Assembly (NCBI GenBank): GCA_963736175.1
Contig: CAVTNU010000002.1
Location: 587,762 to 651,761, forward strand
DNA from: Rhodoblastus sp963736175
GTDB lineage: Bacteria; Pseudomonadota; Alphaproteobacteria; Rhizobiales; Beijerinckiaceae
Reading direction: 5' to 3'
Length of the DNA: 64,000 nt
In this document: piece after piece, positions 43,317 through 52,830 of the stretch
Numbering within the stretch: position 1 is the first letter of the stretch
Layout: each line of letters begins with the position of its first letter
Program-made: the position numbers and the translations under genes
The notes under the pieces: model-generated
Told to the model about the DNA's origin: nothing
Database searches by the model: none
Seen by the model: the letters and a program-made list of their open reading frames with translations, nothing else

Positions 43317-44510
43317 ATGATCCAGGATCAAGCCAAAGCCGCCGGATGGGAATTCGCGCCGCCGACAGCGCTTCTCGCGCTCGCCGACGGAACGATCATC
43401 GAGGGCTATGGTTTTGGCGCGGTTGGCGTCGCGGTCGGCGAGGTCTGTTTCAACACGGCGATGACCGGCTACCAGGAAATCCTGACCGACCCGTCCTACG
43501 CCGGACAAATCATCACGTTCACATTTCCCCATATCGGCAATGTCGGCGTCAACGATGAGGACGTCGAAACGGTCGACATGGCGCATGTTCACGGCGCGCG
43601 CGGCATGATCATCCAGGCGGCGCCCGGCGCCCCGTCGAATTTTCGCGCCCGGCAGAATCTCGACGCCTGGCTCAAACAGCGCGAAATCATCGGGCTTTGG
43701 GGCGTCGACACGCGGGCGCTGACCGCGCTGATCCGCGAAAAGGGCATGCCTAACGCCGTCATCGCCCACGCGCCCGACGGCAAGTTCGATCGGGAAGGGC
43801 TCAAGGCGCAGGCCGCCGCATGGCCGGGCGTCGATGGGATGGACCTCGCGCCTGACGTGACCTGCGCCAAGCCCTATCAATGGGACGAGACCATCTGGAC
43901 CCTGGCGGGCGGCTATGGCCATGCGAGCGCCCCCAAATACAAGGTCGTCGCCATCGATTACGGCGTCAAACGCAATATTCTGCGCCTGTTGGCCAACGCC
44001 GGCTGCGCGGTGACCGTGGTCCCCGCGCAAACCAGCGCGGAGGACATTCTGGCGCTCAAGCCTGACGGCGTATTCCTGTCCAACGGCCCGGGCGATCCCG
44101 CCGAGACCGGCAAATACGCCGTGCCGGTCATCGCCAAACTGCTGGAGATGAAAGTCCCGACCTTCGGCATTTGCCTCGGCCATCAGATGATGGCCCTGGC
44201 GGTCGGCGCGAAGACCGCGAAAATGCATCAGGGCCATCATGGCGCCAACCATCCGGTGAAGGATTTTTCCACAGGCAAGGTCGAAATCGTCTCGATGAAT
44301 CACGGCTTCGCCGTCGACGCCGGCAGCCTGCCGAAAAACGCGGTTGAGTCGCACCGTTCGCTGTTCGACGGCTCCAACTGCGGCATCGCCTTGACCGATC
44401 GACCGGCCTTTTCCGTGCAGCATCATCCTGAAGCCTCGCCGGGTCCGCAGGACAGCCATTATCTTTTCGGCCGGTTCGTCGAGATGATGGAGAAGCACAA
44501 AGCCGCTTGA
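43317..44510 (+). CDS. carA: Carbamoyl-phosphate synthase small subunit
   Basis: Glutamine amidotransferase subunit supplying ammonia to CarB for arginine and pyrimidine synthesis. 397 residues: N-terminal domain with FNTAMTGYQEILTDPSYAGQ; class I amidotransferase domain with nucleophile Cys in FGICLGHQMMALA and His/Glu in VQHHPEASPGPQDS. Start ATG 43317. carB is not in the window. No obvious attenuator in the 207-base upstream gap. Confidence 0.97.
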   Translation: MIQDQAKAAGWEFAPPTALLALADGTIIEGYGFGAVGVAVGEVCFNTAMTGYQEILTDPSYAGQIITFTFPHIGNVGVNDEDVETVDMAHVHGARGMIIQAAPGAPSNFRARQNLDAWLKQREIIGLWGVDTRALTALIREKGMPNAVIAHAPDGKFDREGLKAQAAAWPGVDGMDLAPDVTCAKPYQWDETIWTLAGGYGHASAPKYKVVAIDYGVKRNILRLLANAGCAVTVVPAQTSAEDILALKPDGVFLSNGPGDPAETGKYAVPVIAKLLEMKVPTFGICLGHQMMALAVGAKTAKMHQGHHGANHPVKDFSTGKVEIVSMNHGFAVDAGSLPKNAVESHRSLFDGSNCGIALTDRPAFSVQHHPEASPGPQDSHYLFGRFVEMMEKHKAA

Positions 44511-44537
44511 CGGCGTTCGGCTTTTGGAGGCGGATGA

Positions 44538-45239
44538 GTGACGGCGGACTGGACGGATTTCTTCAACGCCGATCACAGCATTTACGTCAATGCGCGCCAC
44601 AAGGCCCTGCATGCGCAGTTTCTAGCGCGCGACATTTCGGCTCTGATACCTTTCGCGGACGCCCAAGCGCTCGATTTTGGCTGCGGCGAAGCCTTGGCGG
44701 CGCCGGAGATCGCCGCGCGCTGCGGGACGCTTTTTCTTTTCGATCAGGCGGAGAACCTGCGCGATAAATTGCGCGCTTCGCTCGGCGGCGCGCCGAACGC
44801 GATCGTGCTGACGCAAGAGGCGCTTGAGGCCCTTGCCCCCGACAGCCTCGATCTGATCGTCGCCAATTCCGTGCTGCAATATTGCTCCCATGCAGAATGC
44901 GAGCGTCTGCTCGAACTTTGGCGGAGCAAGCTCAAGCCCGGCGGCTTGCTGGCGCTGGGCGACATCATTCCGAAAAACGTCGATGCGGTCGCCGACGTCC
45001 GATCGTTACTGTCCTTCGCTTGGGCCGGCGGCTTTCTCTTCGCGGCGCTCGCTGGTCTGGCGCGGACCTTTCTGTCCGACTATCGCCAGTTGCGCGCCAG
45101 GATCGGTCTTACACGTTACGATGAACGCGACATGCTGTCCTTGCTGGCGGCGCATGACTTCGAGGCCGCCCGCGCCGATCGAAACCTTGGCTTCGCGCAG
45201 GAGCGCATGACCTTTCTGGCGCACAAAATCGTGCGCTGA
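44538..45239 (+). CDS. Class I SAM-dependent methyltransferase
   Basis: A 233-residue Rossmann-fold methyltransferase: motif I LDFGCGEALAAPEI, then IVANSVLQYCSHAECERLL and a post-motif III strand LKPGGLLALGDIIP. A hydrophobic stretch at about 155-175 (FAWAGGFLFAALAGLARTF) might sit in or near the membrane. The GTG is chosen for GGAGG seven bases upstream and because the out-of-frame ATG four bases earlier gives no homologous product. Substrate unknown. It follows carA by 27 bases and may be cotranscribed. Confidence 0.8.
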   Translation: MTADWTDFFNADHSIYVNARHKALHAQFLARDISALIPFADAQALDFGCGEALAAPEIAARCGTLFLFDQAENLRDKLRASLGGAPNAIVLTQEALEALAPDSLDLIVANSVLQYCSHAECERLLELWRSKLKPGGLLALGDIIPKNVDAVADVRSLLSFAWAGGFLFAALAGLARTFLSDYRQLRARIGLTRYDERDMLSLLAAHDFEAARADRNLGFAQERMTFLAHKIVR

Positions 45240-45287
45240 AACGAGCGCTCGCCGCGAGCCTTTGGGTTGCGCCGAACGTCGTCCGCC

Positions 45288-46118
45288 TTAGGTCCGCGCG
45301 AACGTCTCGGCGTTGAAGGCGTCGAGCGCCTCCTTCGGCATGAACGAGGCGTTCTCCTGTGCGGGGAAGGCGCTTTCATGCACGTCCTTGACATAAGCTT
45401 CGGCGGCGGCGCGCATCGCCTCGCCGATTTCGGCATAGCGGCGATTATGGCGAAAATTTTTCGCCTGATAGCCGAGGACGTCGCTATAGACCAGCACCTG
45501 CCCGTCCATGCGACGGCCCGCGCCGATGCCGATCGTCGCCGCCTTGACGGCCTTGGTGACGGCTTCGCCAAGCTCTTCGGGCACCATTTCGAGCACCAGC
45601 ATGAAGACGCCGGCTTCGTCGAGCGCGCGCGCGTCGGCCAGAATTCTGCGCGCGTCCTCGGCGGTCTTTCCCTGCACGGCCTTGCGTTCGTGATGCTGCG
45701 GTTCGAGGCCGAGATGGCCGCAAACGGGAATTCCGGCGTTGATGAGGACGCGCACGAGATCGGGACGCGGTCCCTCGAATTTGACAGCGTCGGCGCCGGC
45801 ATCCTGCAAGATCTTGCTGCTTGCCAACGCCTGTTCCGGCGTGTCGTAGGTGGCGAAGGGCAGATCGCAGATAATGAAAGAGTTGGGCGCGCCGCGCCTT
45901 ACGGCGGCCATGTGATGGGCCATGTCGGCTAGGGTGACTTCGCGCTCGCTCAGATAGCCCAGAATATTGGTGCCGACGCTGTCTCCGACCAGAAGGATAT
46001 CGACGTCGGCGCCGGCCTGGGCGCGCGCCTGCGGCGCGTCATAGGCGGTCAGCATGGCGATCTTCTCGCTGTTTTTCTTCATCGCGCCGAAGCGCGCCAC
46101 GTTACGGATGGCGCTCAT
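45288..46118 (-). CDS. panB: 3-methyl-2-oxobutanoate hydroxymethyltransferase
   Basis: First committed step of pantothenate synthesis: transfers hydroxymethyl from methylene-tetrahydrofolate to ketoisovalerate. 276 residues: KIAMLTAYDAPQARAQAGADVD-type start, metal ligand Asp in LLVGDSVG, PFATYDTPEQAL, VCGHLGLEPQ and VLVYSDVLGY. panC is not adjacent. Confidence 0.95.
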   Translation of the reverse strand: MSAIRNVARFGAMKKNSEKIAMLTAYDAPQARAQAGADVDILLVGDSVGTNILGYLSEREVTLADMAHHMAAVRRGAPNSFIICDLPFATYDTPEQALASSKILQDAGADAVKFEGPRPDLVRVLINAGIPVCGHLGLEPQHHERKAVQGKTAEDARRILADARALDEAGVFMLVLEMVPEELGEAVTKAVKAATIGIGAGRRMDGQVLVYSDVLGYQAKNFRHNRRYAEIGEAMRAAAEAYVKDVHESAFPAQENASFMPKEALDAFNAETFART

Positions 46119-46292
46119 CGTCAGTTCCTCTGTTTGAGCACATTTTCAAAAAAAAGCCGTTCGAAATTTCGCGGGCGAACGCGCGATCGGGCGTCGCCGC
46201 GCGGATACGCGTTTTCTCCGCGGATCGCCGGAAGATCGGCGCCCGGTTGTCTCGCGTCAAGGGCCGGAAGCGAGTTTCGCGTCGCCGGTTCG

Positions 46293-47303
46293 TCACGCCT
46301 CATCGCCGGGAACGAGGACCGCGGCGCCCTGCAGACGGCCCTCGCGCAAATCGGCCAAAGCTTCGTTGGCCTTCTCCAACGGATAAGGCGTCACCTGGGT
46401 TTTGACGCCGATCTTGCCCGCAAGCGCCAGGAACTCATGGGCGTCGGCGCGGGTCAGATTGGCCACTGAGACGATTTTGCGCTCCTCCCATAGCAGGGAA
46501 TAGGCGAAACGCGGAATATCGCTCATATGGATGCCTCCGCACACCACGACCCCGCCTTTGCGCAGAACGGCGAGGGCGCGCGGAACAAGTTCGCCGACCG
46601 GTGCGAAAATGATCGCCGCGTCGAGTTTTTCCGGCGACGTTTCATCCGATCCGCCGGCCCAGACGGCCCCGAGCGACAGGGCGAAACGCCTCGCCGCCTC
46701 GTCGCCCGGGCGCACGAAGGCGTAGAGTCTGCGCCCTTGAGCCAGCGCCGTTTGCGCCAGAATATGACCAGCCGCGCCAAAGCCATAGACGCCCAGAGCC
46801 TTGCCCTCGCCGGCCATTTTCAGGCTGCGCCAGCCGATCAGCCCGGCGCACATCCAAGGGGCCATGTGCGCCGGGTCGCCGTTTTTGGGCAAGGGGAAGC
46901 AGAAGGAGGCGTCGGCGACGACATGGCTGGAATAGCCGCCGTCGCACGTGTAGCCGGTGAACGTCGGGTCGTCGCAGAGGTTTTCCCGGGAGCTGGCGCA
47001 ATAGGGGCAGCCGCCGCAGGTTCCCCCGAGCCAGGGAACACCCGCCATTTGTCCGGGGACAAAGCCCGCGGCGCCTTCGCCGATCGCCGCGACCTCGCCG
47101 ATGATTTCGTGGCCGGGCGTCAATGGCAGCGTCGGATGGGTCAATTCGCCGTCGACGATGTGCAGATCGGTGCGGCAGACGCCGCAGGCCAGCACTTTCA
47201 GCAGCAATTGTCCGGGTCCGGGCGCGGGCAGGGGGCGTCGCTCGAGGACCAGTGGGGTCTTGGGTGCGCGCAAGACCATCGATCGCATCGTCGCGGGCTG
47301 CAT
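46293..47303 (-). CDS. Zinc-dependent alcohol dehydrogenase
   Basis: A 336-residue medium-chain dehydrogenase. Catalytic zinc Cys in ACGVCRTDLH and His/Glu in TPGHEIIGE; structural zinc Cys cluster CGGCPYCASSRENLCDDP; dinucleotide-binding GVYGFGAAGHILAQ. It resembles the AdhP/AdhA type in which NAD(H) interconverts alcohols and aldehydes. ATG 47303 is preferred for AAGGA upstream. Divergent from dnaG. Confidence 0.88.
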   Translation of the reverse strand: MQPATMRSMVLRAPKTPLVLERRPLPAPGPGQLLLKVLACGVCRTDLHIVDGELTHPTLPLTPGHEIIGEVAAIGEGAAGFVPGQMAGVPWLGGTCGGCPYCASSRENLCDDPTFTGYTCDGGYSSHVVADASFCFPLPKNGDPAHMAPWMCAGLIGWRSLKMAGEGKALGVYGFGAAGHILAQTALAQGRRLYAFVRPGDEAARRFALSLGAVWAGGSDETSPEKLDAAIIFAPVGELVPRALAVLRKGGVVVCGGIHMSDIPRFAYSLLWEERKIVSVANLTRADAHEFLALAGKIGVKTQVTPYPLEKANEALADLREGRLQGAAVLVPGDEA

Positions 47304-47439
47304 CAGTGCTGCTGTCCTTCGCCTTTCGGTTCGCAATCCGGCGTCACGAAGACGCAATTTACGCCATTTCGCTGCATCGCGCAGCGAGATTGAAATCGCC
47401 ATCTTCGCCTTTGGCGTTTCTGCGGTTATAAAAATCGCT

Positions 47440-49395
47440 ATGAAATTTCCCCCGTCCTTTCTCGATGAAATCCGGGCGCGGCTTCCGGTGTCGGAAGTCG
47501 TCGGACAGACGGTCAAATTGAAGAAACAGGGCCGCGAATGGATCGGGCTGTCGCCGTTCGGGGCGGAAAAGTCGCCCTCGTTCACGGTCAACGACCAAAA
47601 GGGCTTTTATCACGACTTTTCCTCCGGCAAGCACGGCGACGTCTTCAAGTTCCTAATGGAGACGCAGGGTCTGGGCTTTCCCGAGGCGGTCGAACGGGCG
47701 GCTTCGATGGCCGGCCTGTCGATGCCGACGATGACGCCGGAGGCGGCGGCGCAGGAGAAGCGGCGCGCCACGACTCAGGAAGCGCTCGAACTGGCGGCGC
47801 AATTTTTTGAGGCGCAATTGCGCGGGTCCGAAGGCGCCAGGGCGCGGCAATATCTGATCGATCGCGGTCTCGGCGCCAAGGCCGTTGAGGCGTTCCGTAT
47901 CGGCTATTCGCCCAACCAGCGTTACGCCTTGCGCGATTTTCTGGCGGCGAAGGGCTGCAGCGCCGAAACCATGATCGAGGCCGGGTTGCTGATCCACGGC
48001 GAGGACATCGCTGTGCCCTACGATCGGTTCCGCGACCGCGTGATGTTCCCGATCTGCGACCGGGGCGGCAAGGTCATCGCCTTCGGCGGGCGGGCGATGG
48101 ATAAGCAGGCGCAGGCCAAATATCTCAATTCGCCGGAAACGCCCTTGTTCCACAAGGGCGCGTGTCTCTACAACCTCCACAACGCCCGCAAGAGCGCGCA
48201 TGACAACGGCGCGGTGGTCGCCGTCGAGGGTTATGTCGACGTCATATCGATGACGCTCGCCGGTTTTCCCCATGTCGTCGCGCCGCTGGGCACCGCCCTG
48301 ACGCCCGATCAGTGCGAATTATTGTGGAAAATGGCCGAGGAGCCGATTCTGTGCTTCGATGGCGACAAGGCGGGCCGCAAGGCGGCTTTCCGGGCGATCG
48401 ACACGGCGTTGCCGCTAATCGCGCCGGGCAAAAGCCTGCGCTTCGCGCTCCTGCCAGAGGGTCAGGATCCTGACGATCTCGCCCGCGCGGGCGGCGCCGA
48501 AGCCGTCGCGGCGGCGCTGGACTCGTCCAAGCCGCTGGTAGAACTTCTTTTTTTGCGGGAAGCCGAGGCCCAGACGCTGGACACGCCGGAGCGCCGCGCC
48601 GGTCTGGAGCGGCGCCTGCGCGAGGCCGCCGGCGCCATCCGCGACGAAAATTTGCGCCGGCATTATCTGGAGGACCTGCGCGCCCGGCTCGATCAATTGT
48701 TCGGCCGGCAATCATTCGACAGATCCGGGCGCGGCCAGAATCAGAACCAGCAGGGCGGCCTGTCCGGGCGTTTTGCCCAGCGCGGCGCGCGCGCGAAAGG
48801 CGGTTTTGCGCGATTTGGCGAACCGGAAAACCTGAAAGCGCCATTGGCGGCCAGTCCGGCCTTGCTGAATTCGGCCCTGTTCGCGCCGGGCGAGGCGGCC
48901 ATGTCGCCGCGCGAAACAATGATCCTATTGATTTTATTGAATCATCCAAACCTGATGGTGAACCACGCCGAAGAAATCGCGGCGCTGGATCTGGCGAGCC
49001 GGCCGGCGCGGGACTTGCGCGATTGCCTGCTGGCTTTGGCGGCGCCAGGGGCTAGCCATGAGGATTTGCGTTCCGGAGTCGAATCGGCGGGGCTTGACAA
49101 AATCCGGTTAAGAATCGAATCAAACACGGCAATTTCATCGCTCTGGTGCGTCAAACCCGACGCCTCGGAAAGCGATGCCGAAGCGGTTTTGCGGCAGGCC
49201 CTGGGCTTGCATCGGAAATCGCGGGCGCTACATAAGGAAATGCAATTGGCTTTGGGCGCCTTCAACGAGGAGCCGAACGAGCGTAATCTGGCGCGTCTTG
49301 TCGATATTCGCTCCCAGCTTTCGACGCTTGAGGGCGCGGAGGCGGCGCTGGAGGGATTTGGCGCCGCGTCGGGTCGGGAAAGCAAGCCCTTATAA
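47440..49395 (+). CDS. dnaG: DNA primase
   Basis: RNA primer synthesis at the replication fork, 651 residues. The zinc-finger domain is recognisable by position (GLSPFGAEKSPSFTVNDQKG then FYHDFSSGKHGD) but lacks all Cys/His zinc ligands: S38 and G41 replace C and H, D59 and S62 replace the second Cys pair. Toprim core motifs follow: VEGYVDVISM, APLGTAL and LCFDGDKAGRKAA. A C-terminal helicase-binding domain closes the protein. Ligand loss appears shared in related lineages. Usual dnaG-rpoD order. Confidence 0.95.
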   Translation: MKFPPSFLDEIRARLPVSEVVGQTVKLKKQGREWIGLSPFGAEKSPSFTVNDQKGFYHDFSSGKHGDVFKFLMETQGLGFPEAVERAASMAGLSMPTMTPEAAAQEKRRATTQEALELAAQFFEAQLRGSEGARARQYLIDRGLGAKAVEAFRIGYSPNQRYALRDFLAAKGCSAETMIEAGLLIHGEDIAVPYDRFRDRVMFPICDRGGKVIAFGGRAMDKQAQAKYLNSPETPLFHKGACLYNLHNARKSAHDNGAVVAVEGYVDVISMTLAGFPHVVAPLGTALTPDQCELLWKMAEEPILCFDGDKAGRKAAFRAIDTALPLIAPGKSLRFALLPEGQDPDDLARAGGAEAVAAALDSSKPLVELLFLREAEAQTLDTPERRAGLERRLREAAGAIRDENLRRHYLEDLRARLDQLFGRQSFDRSGRGQNQNQQGGLSGRFAQRGARAKGGFARFGEPENLKAPLAASPALLNSALFAPGEAAMSPRETMILLILLNHPNLMVNHAEEIAALDLASRPARDLRDCLLALAAPGASHEDLRSGVESAGLDKIRLRIESNTAISSLWCVKPDASESDAEAVLRQALGLHRKSRALHKEMQLALGAFNEEPNERNLARLVDIRSQLSTLEGAEAALEGFGAASGRESKPL

Positions 49396-49579
49396 TTCCT
49401 GCGGCGCGCCGTATCGGCGAGGCGCGAATAACAAAATGGCATGGTTAGTCGGGAATTAACGGGTTTCCCCGCACCGTAGCCAAAATGAACAAATCGCGAG
49501 GGTCGGCGCTTTTGCGCGCGGCTCTCATGTCGTTTTCAGGTCGGCCAAGGCCGTCGAAGATTTCGGTTCGGAGTGGACC

Positions 49580-51580
49580 ATGGCGAAAAAAGACGACGAA
49601 AAGCCGGAAGGCGAAGGCGCGGTGGTGGAGACGCCTGACAGCCCCTTGCTCGATTTGTCCGACGCCGCCGTCAAAAAGATGATGAAGCTCGGCAAAAAGC
49701 GGGGCTTCGTCACCTATGCGGAATTGAACGCCGTATTGCCTTCCGAGGAGTTCACCTCCGATCAGATCGAGGACATCTACGCTGTCCTCAACGAAATGGG
49801 CATTAACGTCATCGAAGCCGAAGAAGCCGACGACAGCGAGGAAGAAGCCGCCGGCGAGGAAGAGGAAGCCGAGGGCGGCGATCTCGTCGAGGCGGCGCCC
49901 GCCAAGGCCGTGGCGACGCGAACGTCCGAACCGGCTGACCGCACCGATGATCCGGTGCGCATGTATCTGCGCGAAATGGGGTCGGTCGAATTATTGTCGC
50001 GCGAAGGCGAAATCGCCATCGCCAAACGCATCGAGGCCGGCCGCGAGGCGATGATCGCCGGGCTCTGCGAAAGCCCTCTGACGTTCCAGGCTATCATCAT
50101 CTGGCGCGACGAACTCAACGACGGCAAGGTGCTGCTGCGCGAGATCATCGATCTGGAAGCCACCTACGCCGGCCCCGACGGCAAGGGCGCTCCCAAGGCC
50201 GCGCTGGCCGAGAACGAAGCGCCCGCCACGGCGCCGCAAAACCCGCCCGCCGGCCTTGACGAGCCGCCGGTCCCGGAAGATTCTTTCGAGGACGACGACG
50301 ACATGGAGAATTCCGTGTCGCTGTCGGCGATGGAAGCCGAACTCAAGCCCAAGGTTCTGGAGACCTTCGACCGCGTCGCCGACGCTTACAAGAAACTGCG
50401 CCGCCTGCAGGACCAGAATGTCGAGAACAAACTCAAGAACGAGGCGCTGACGCCGGCTCAGGAGCGCAAATACAAGGCGCTCAAGAAAGAAATCGTCGCC
50501 GACGTCAAATCGCTGTCGCTCAACCAGAACCGCATCGACGCGCTGGTCGAGCAGCTCTACGACATCAACCGCCGGCTGATCGGCCTGGAAACCAAGCTTG
50601 TCCGCCTGTCGGAAGGCTATGGCGTGGCGCGCGAGGATTTCCTCAAGAACTACCACGGCTCCGAACTCGATCCGAAGTGGGTGCTGCGCGTCTCCAAGCT
50701 CGGCTCGCGCGGCTGGAAGGAATTCGTCGCCAAGGCGAAGGACGACATTCACGATCTGCGCAGCGAAATTCATGCGCTGGCGACCGAAACGGGCCTGGAA
50801 ATCCAGGAATTCCGCAAGATCGTCCATATGGTGCAAAAGGGCGAACGCGAGGCCCGGCAAGCCAAGAAGGAAATGGTCGAGGCCAATCTGCGTCTCGTCA
50901 TCTCGATCGCCAAGAAATACACCAACCGCGGCCTGCAATTCCTCGATCTGATTCAGGAAGGCAATATCGGCCTGATGAAGGCGGTCGATAAATTCGAATA
51001 TCGGCGCGGCTACAAATTCTCGACCTACGCCACCTGGTGGATCAGGCAGGCGATCACGCGATCGATCGCCGATCAGGCCCGCACCATCCGCATTCCGGTG
51101 CATATGATCGAGACGATCAACAAGATCGTGCGCACATCGCGCCAGATGCTGCATGAGATAGGCCGCGAGCCAACTCCAGAGGAATTGGCCGAGAAGCTCG
51201 CCATGCCGCTCGAAAAAGTGCGCAAGGTGCTGAAAATCGCCAAGGAGCCGATCTCGCTCGAAACGCCGATCGGCGACGAGGAAGATTCCCATCTCGGCGA
51301 TTTCATCGAAGACAAGAACGCCATCCTGCCGATCGACGCGGCGATCCAGTCCAACTTGCGCGAAACGACGACGCGCGTGCTGGCTTCGTTGACGCCGCGC
51401 GAAGAACGCGTGTTGCGCATGCGTTTCGGCATCGGTATGAACACCGATCACACGCTGGAGGAAGTTGGCCAGCAATTCTCGGTGACCCGCGAGCGCATCC
51501 GTCAGATCGAAGCTAAGGCGCTGCGCAAGCTCAAGCACCCCTCGCGCAGCCGCAAATTGCGGTCATTCCTGGATAATTGA
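49580..51580 (+). CDS. rpoD: RNA polymerase primary sigma factor (sigma-70)
   Basis: Housekeeping sigma factor, 666 residues. Region 1.1 (about 20-80, KKMMKLGKKRGFVTYAELN), an acidic linker, region 1.2 (DPVRMYLREMGSVELLSREG), a large non-conserved insert, region 2 (YTNRGLQFLDLIQEGNIGLM and FSTYATWWIRQAITRSI), region 3 and region 4.2 (VTRERIRQIEAKALRKLKHP). GGAG precedes the ATG. A 184-base gap from dnaG may contain its own promoter. Confidence 0.97.
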   Translation: MAKKDDEKPEGEGAVVETPDSPLLDLSDAAVKKMMKLGKKRGFVTYAELNAVLPSEEFTSDQIEDIYAVLNEMGINVIEAEEADDSEEEAAGEEEEAEGGDLVEAAPAKAVATRTSEPADRTDDPVRMYLREMGSVELLSREGEIAIAKRIEAGREAMIAGLCESPLTFQAIIIWRDELNDGKVLLREIIDLEATYAGPDGKGAPKAALAENEAPATAPQNPPAGLDEPPVPEDSFEDDDDMENSVSLSAMEAELKPKVLETFDRVADAYKKLRRLQDQNVENKLKNEALTPAQERKYKALKKEIVADVKSLSLNQNRIDALVEQLYDINRRLIGLETKLVRLSEGYGVAREDFLKNYHGSELDPKWVLRVSKLGSRGWKEFVAKAKDDIHDLRSEIHALATETGLEIQEFRKIVHMVQKGEREARQAKKEMVEANLRLVISIAKKYTNRGLQFLDLIQEGNIGLMKAVDKFEYRRGYKFSTYATWWIRQAITRSIADQARTIRIPVHMIETINKIVRTSRQMLHEIGREPTPEELAEKLAMPLEKVRKVLKIAKEPISLETPIGDEEDSHLGDFIEDKNAILPIDAAIQSNLRETTTRVLASLTPREERVLRMRFGIGMNTDHTLEEVGQQFSVTRERIRQIEAKALRKLKHPSRSRKLRSFLDN

Positions 51581-51665
51581 TCGGACAGTCTCGATCGCCG
51601 CGGCGCAAAGGTCGCGAAAATCGGCGCATGTCCGATACGCCACGCGCCTTCGCGGAGAATGCGCC

Positions 51666-52814
51666 ATGACTTTGATGTTGGCCGCCGTCGCCGATCCGTC
51701 CGAAGCGCAGATCGCTTTGGGCGCGGGCGCCGATATTATCGACCTCGGCGATTTTCGCGCCGCCATCCCGGGCGCCGTCTTGGCGCCCGACGCCATGCGC
51801 GCCATCGCCGATGCGGTTGGCGGCCGCCGTCCCATCGTCGCCGCGCTCGGCGATCTCGGCCTTGCCGACGACATCGAGCGCCGCGCGCGCGGTTTTCTCG
51901 CAATGGGCGTTGACGAGGCAAGACTCGTTGTTGACGCAGGCAGCCTTGATCGTCATGAAGCCTGGCTCGCGCGCCTGGCGCGCCGCCTGTCGCTGATCGG
52001 CGTTTTGTTCGCCGACCGCGAAGCGGACTTTTCGCTTGTCGCGCGCTTGGCGGCGCTAGGCTTCAAGGGCGTCATGCTCGACCTCGCCGACAAGGCCAAC
52101 GGCCGGCTGACCAGTCATCTCGACGCGCCGAAACTGGCGGCGTTTTGTCAGGCGTGCCGCATGGATGGCCTTGCCTCATGGCTCGCCGGCTCGCTGGAGG
52201 CGCCCGACATTCCGCGCCTGTTGCTGGTCAAACCAGATGTCCTGGCCTTTCGCGGCGCGCTCTGCGCGGCGAGCGAGCGTCACGGCCCGCTTGATCCCAA
52301 AGCCACGGCGTTGGTGCGCGATCTCATCCCGCGCGAACATCCGCATGAGCCGGCAAGCGCCAATGTCGATTGGCGTCTGCTCGACCGCGGTCAGGCGAAT
52401 GACAGCCTGCACGAGAGCGAAGTCGATTGCGTTTTCGTGCGCGACTTCGTCGCGCAGGCGCAAATCGGCGCCTATGACTTCGAACGCGACGCGACGCAAC
52501 GCGTGCGTTTTAACGTCGACGCCAAAGTGCGCCGCGTGCAGAAACATATCGACGATATGCGCGCCATCTTTTCCTACGACATGATTCTCGACGCCATCCG
52601 ACTGTCGGTCGGCGCGGGCCATGTCGATTTCGTCGAGACGCTGGCGGAAAATGTCGCCCGCTTGACGCTCGAGCATCCGCGCGTCGTCGATGTGCGCGTT
52701 CGCGTCGAAAAGCTCGACGTGATCGAGGGCGCTGTCGGCGTCGAAATCGCGCGCGGCCGAAAGGCGGCAGTCGGCGCCTCGCTCGAATTGTTCGGCAAGC
52801 CGCCGACGCGTTGA
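51666..52814 (+). CDS. MfnB-like domain fused to dihydroneopterin aldolase (FolB)
   Basis: A 382-residue two-domain protein. Residues 1-205 resemble (5-formylfuran-3-yl)methyl phosphate synthase (MfnB, formerly DUF556), which makes the furan ring of methanofuran-type cofactors: GAGADIIDLGDF, GVLFADREADFSLV, GVMLDLADKANGRLTSHL, AGSLEAPDIP and FRGALC. Compared with the family as I recall it, the Schiff-base Lys of the DxK motif is Gly28 and a second Lys is Arg87, while D139 and K143 remain. Residues about 257-370 are FolB-like, retaining E273, Y304, E324 and K349 as candidate catalytic residues. Such genes belong to C1-carrier (methanopterin/methanofuran) synthesis in methylotrophs. Its start is 85 bases after rpoD. 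Confidence 0.75.
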   Translation: MTLMLAAVADPSEAQIALGAGADIIDLGDFRAAIPGAVLAPDAMRAIADAVGGRRPIVAALGDLGLADDIERRARGFLAMGVDEARLVVDAGSLDRHEAWLARLARRLSLIGVLFADREADFSLVARLAALGFKGVMLDLADKANGRLTSHLDAPKLAAFCQACRMDGLASWLAGSLEAPDIPRLLLVKPDVLAFRGALCAASERHGPLDPKATALVRDLIPREHPHEPASANVDWRLLDRGQANDSLHESEVDCVFVRDFVAQAQIGAYDFERDATQRVRFNVDAKVRRVQKHIDDMRAIFSYDMILDAIRLSVGAGHVDFVETLAENVARLTLEHPRVVDVRVRVEKLDVIEGAVGVEIARGRKAAVGASLELFGKPPTR

Positions 52815-52830
52815 ATGGGTCGGCCGGCGA

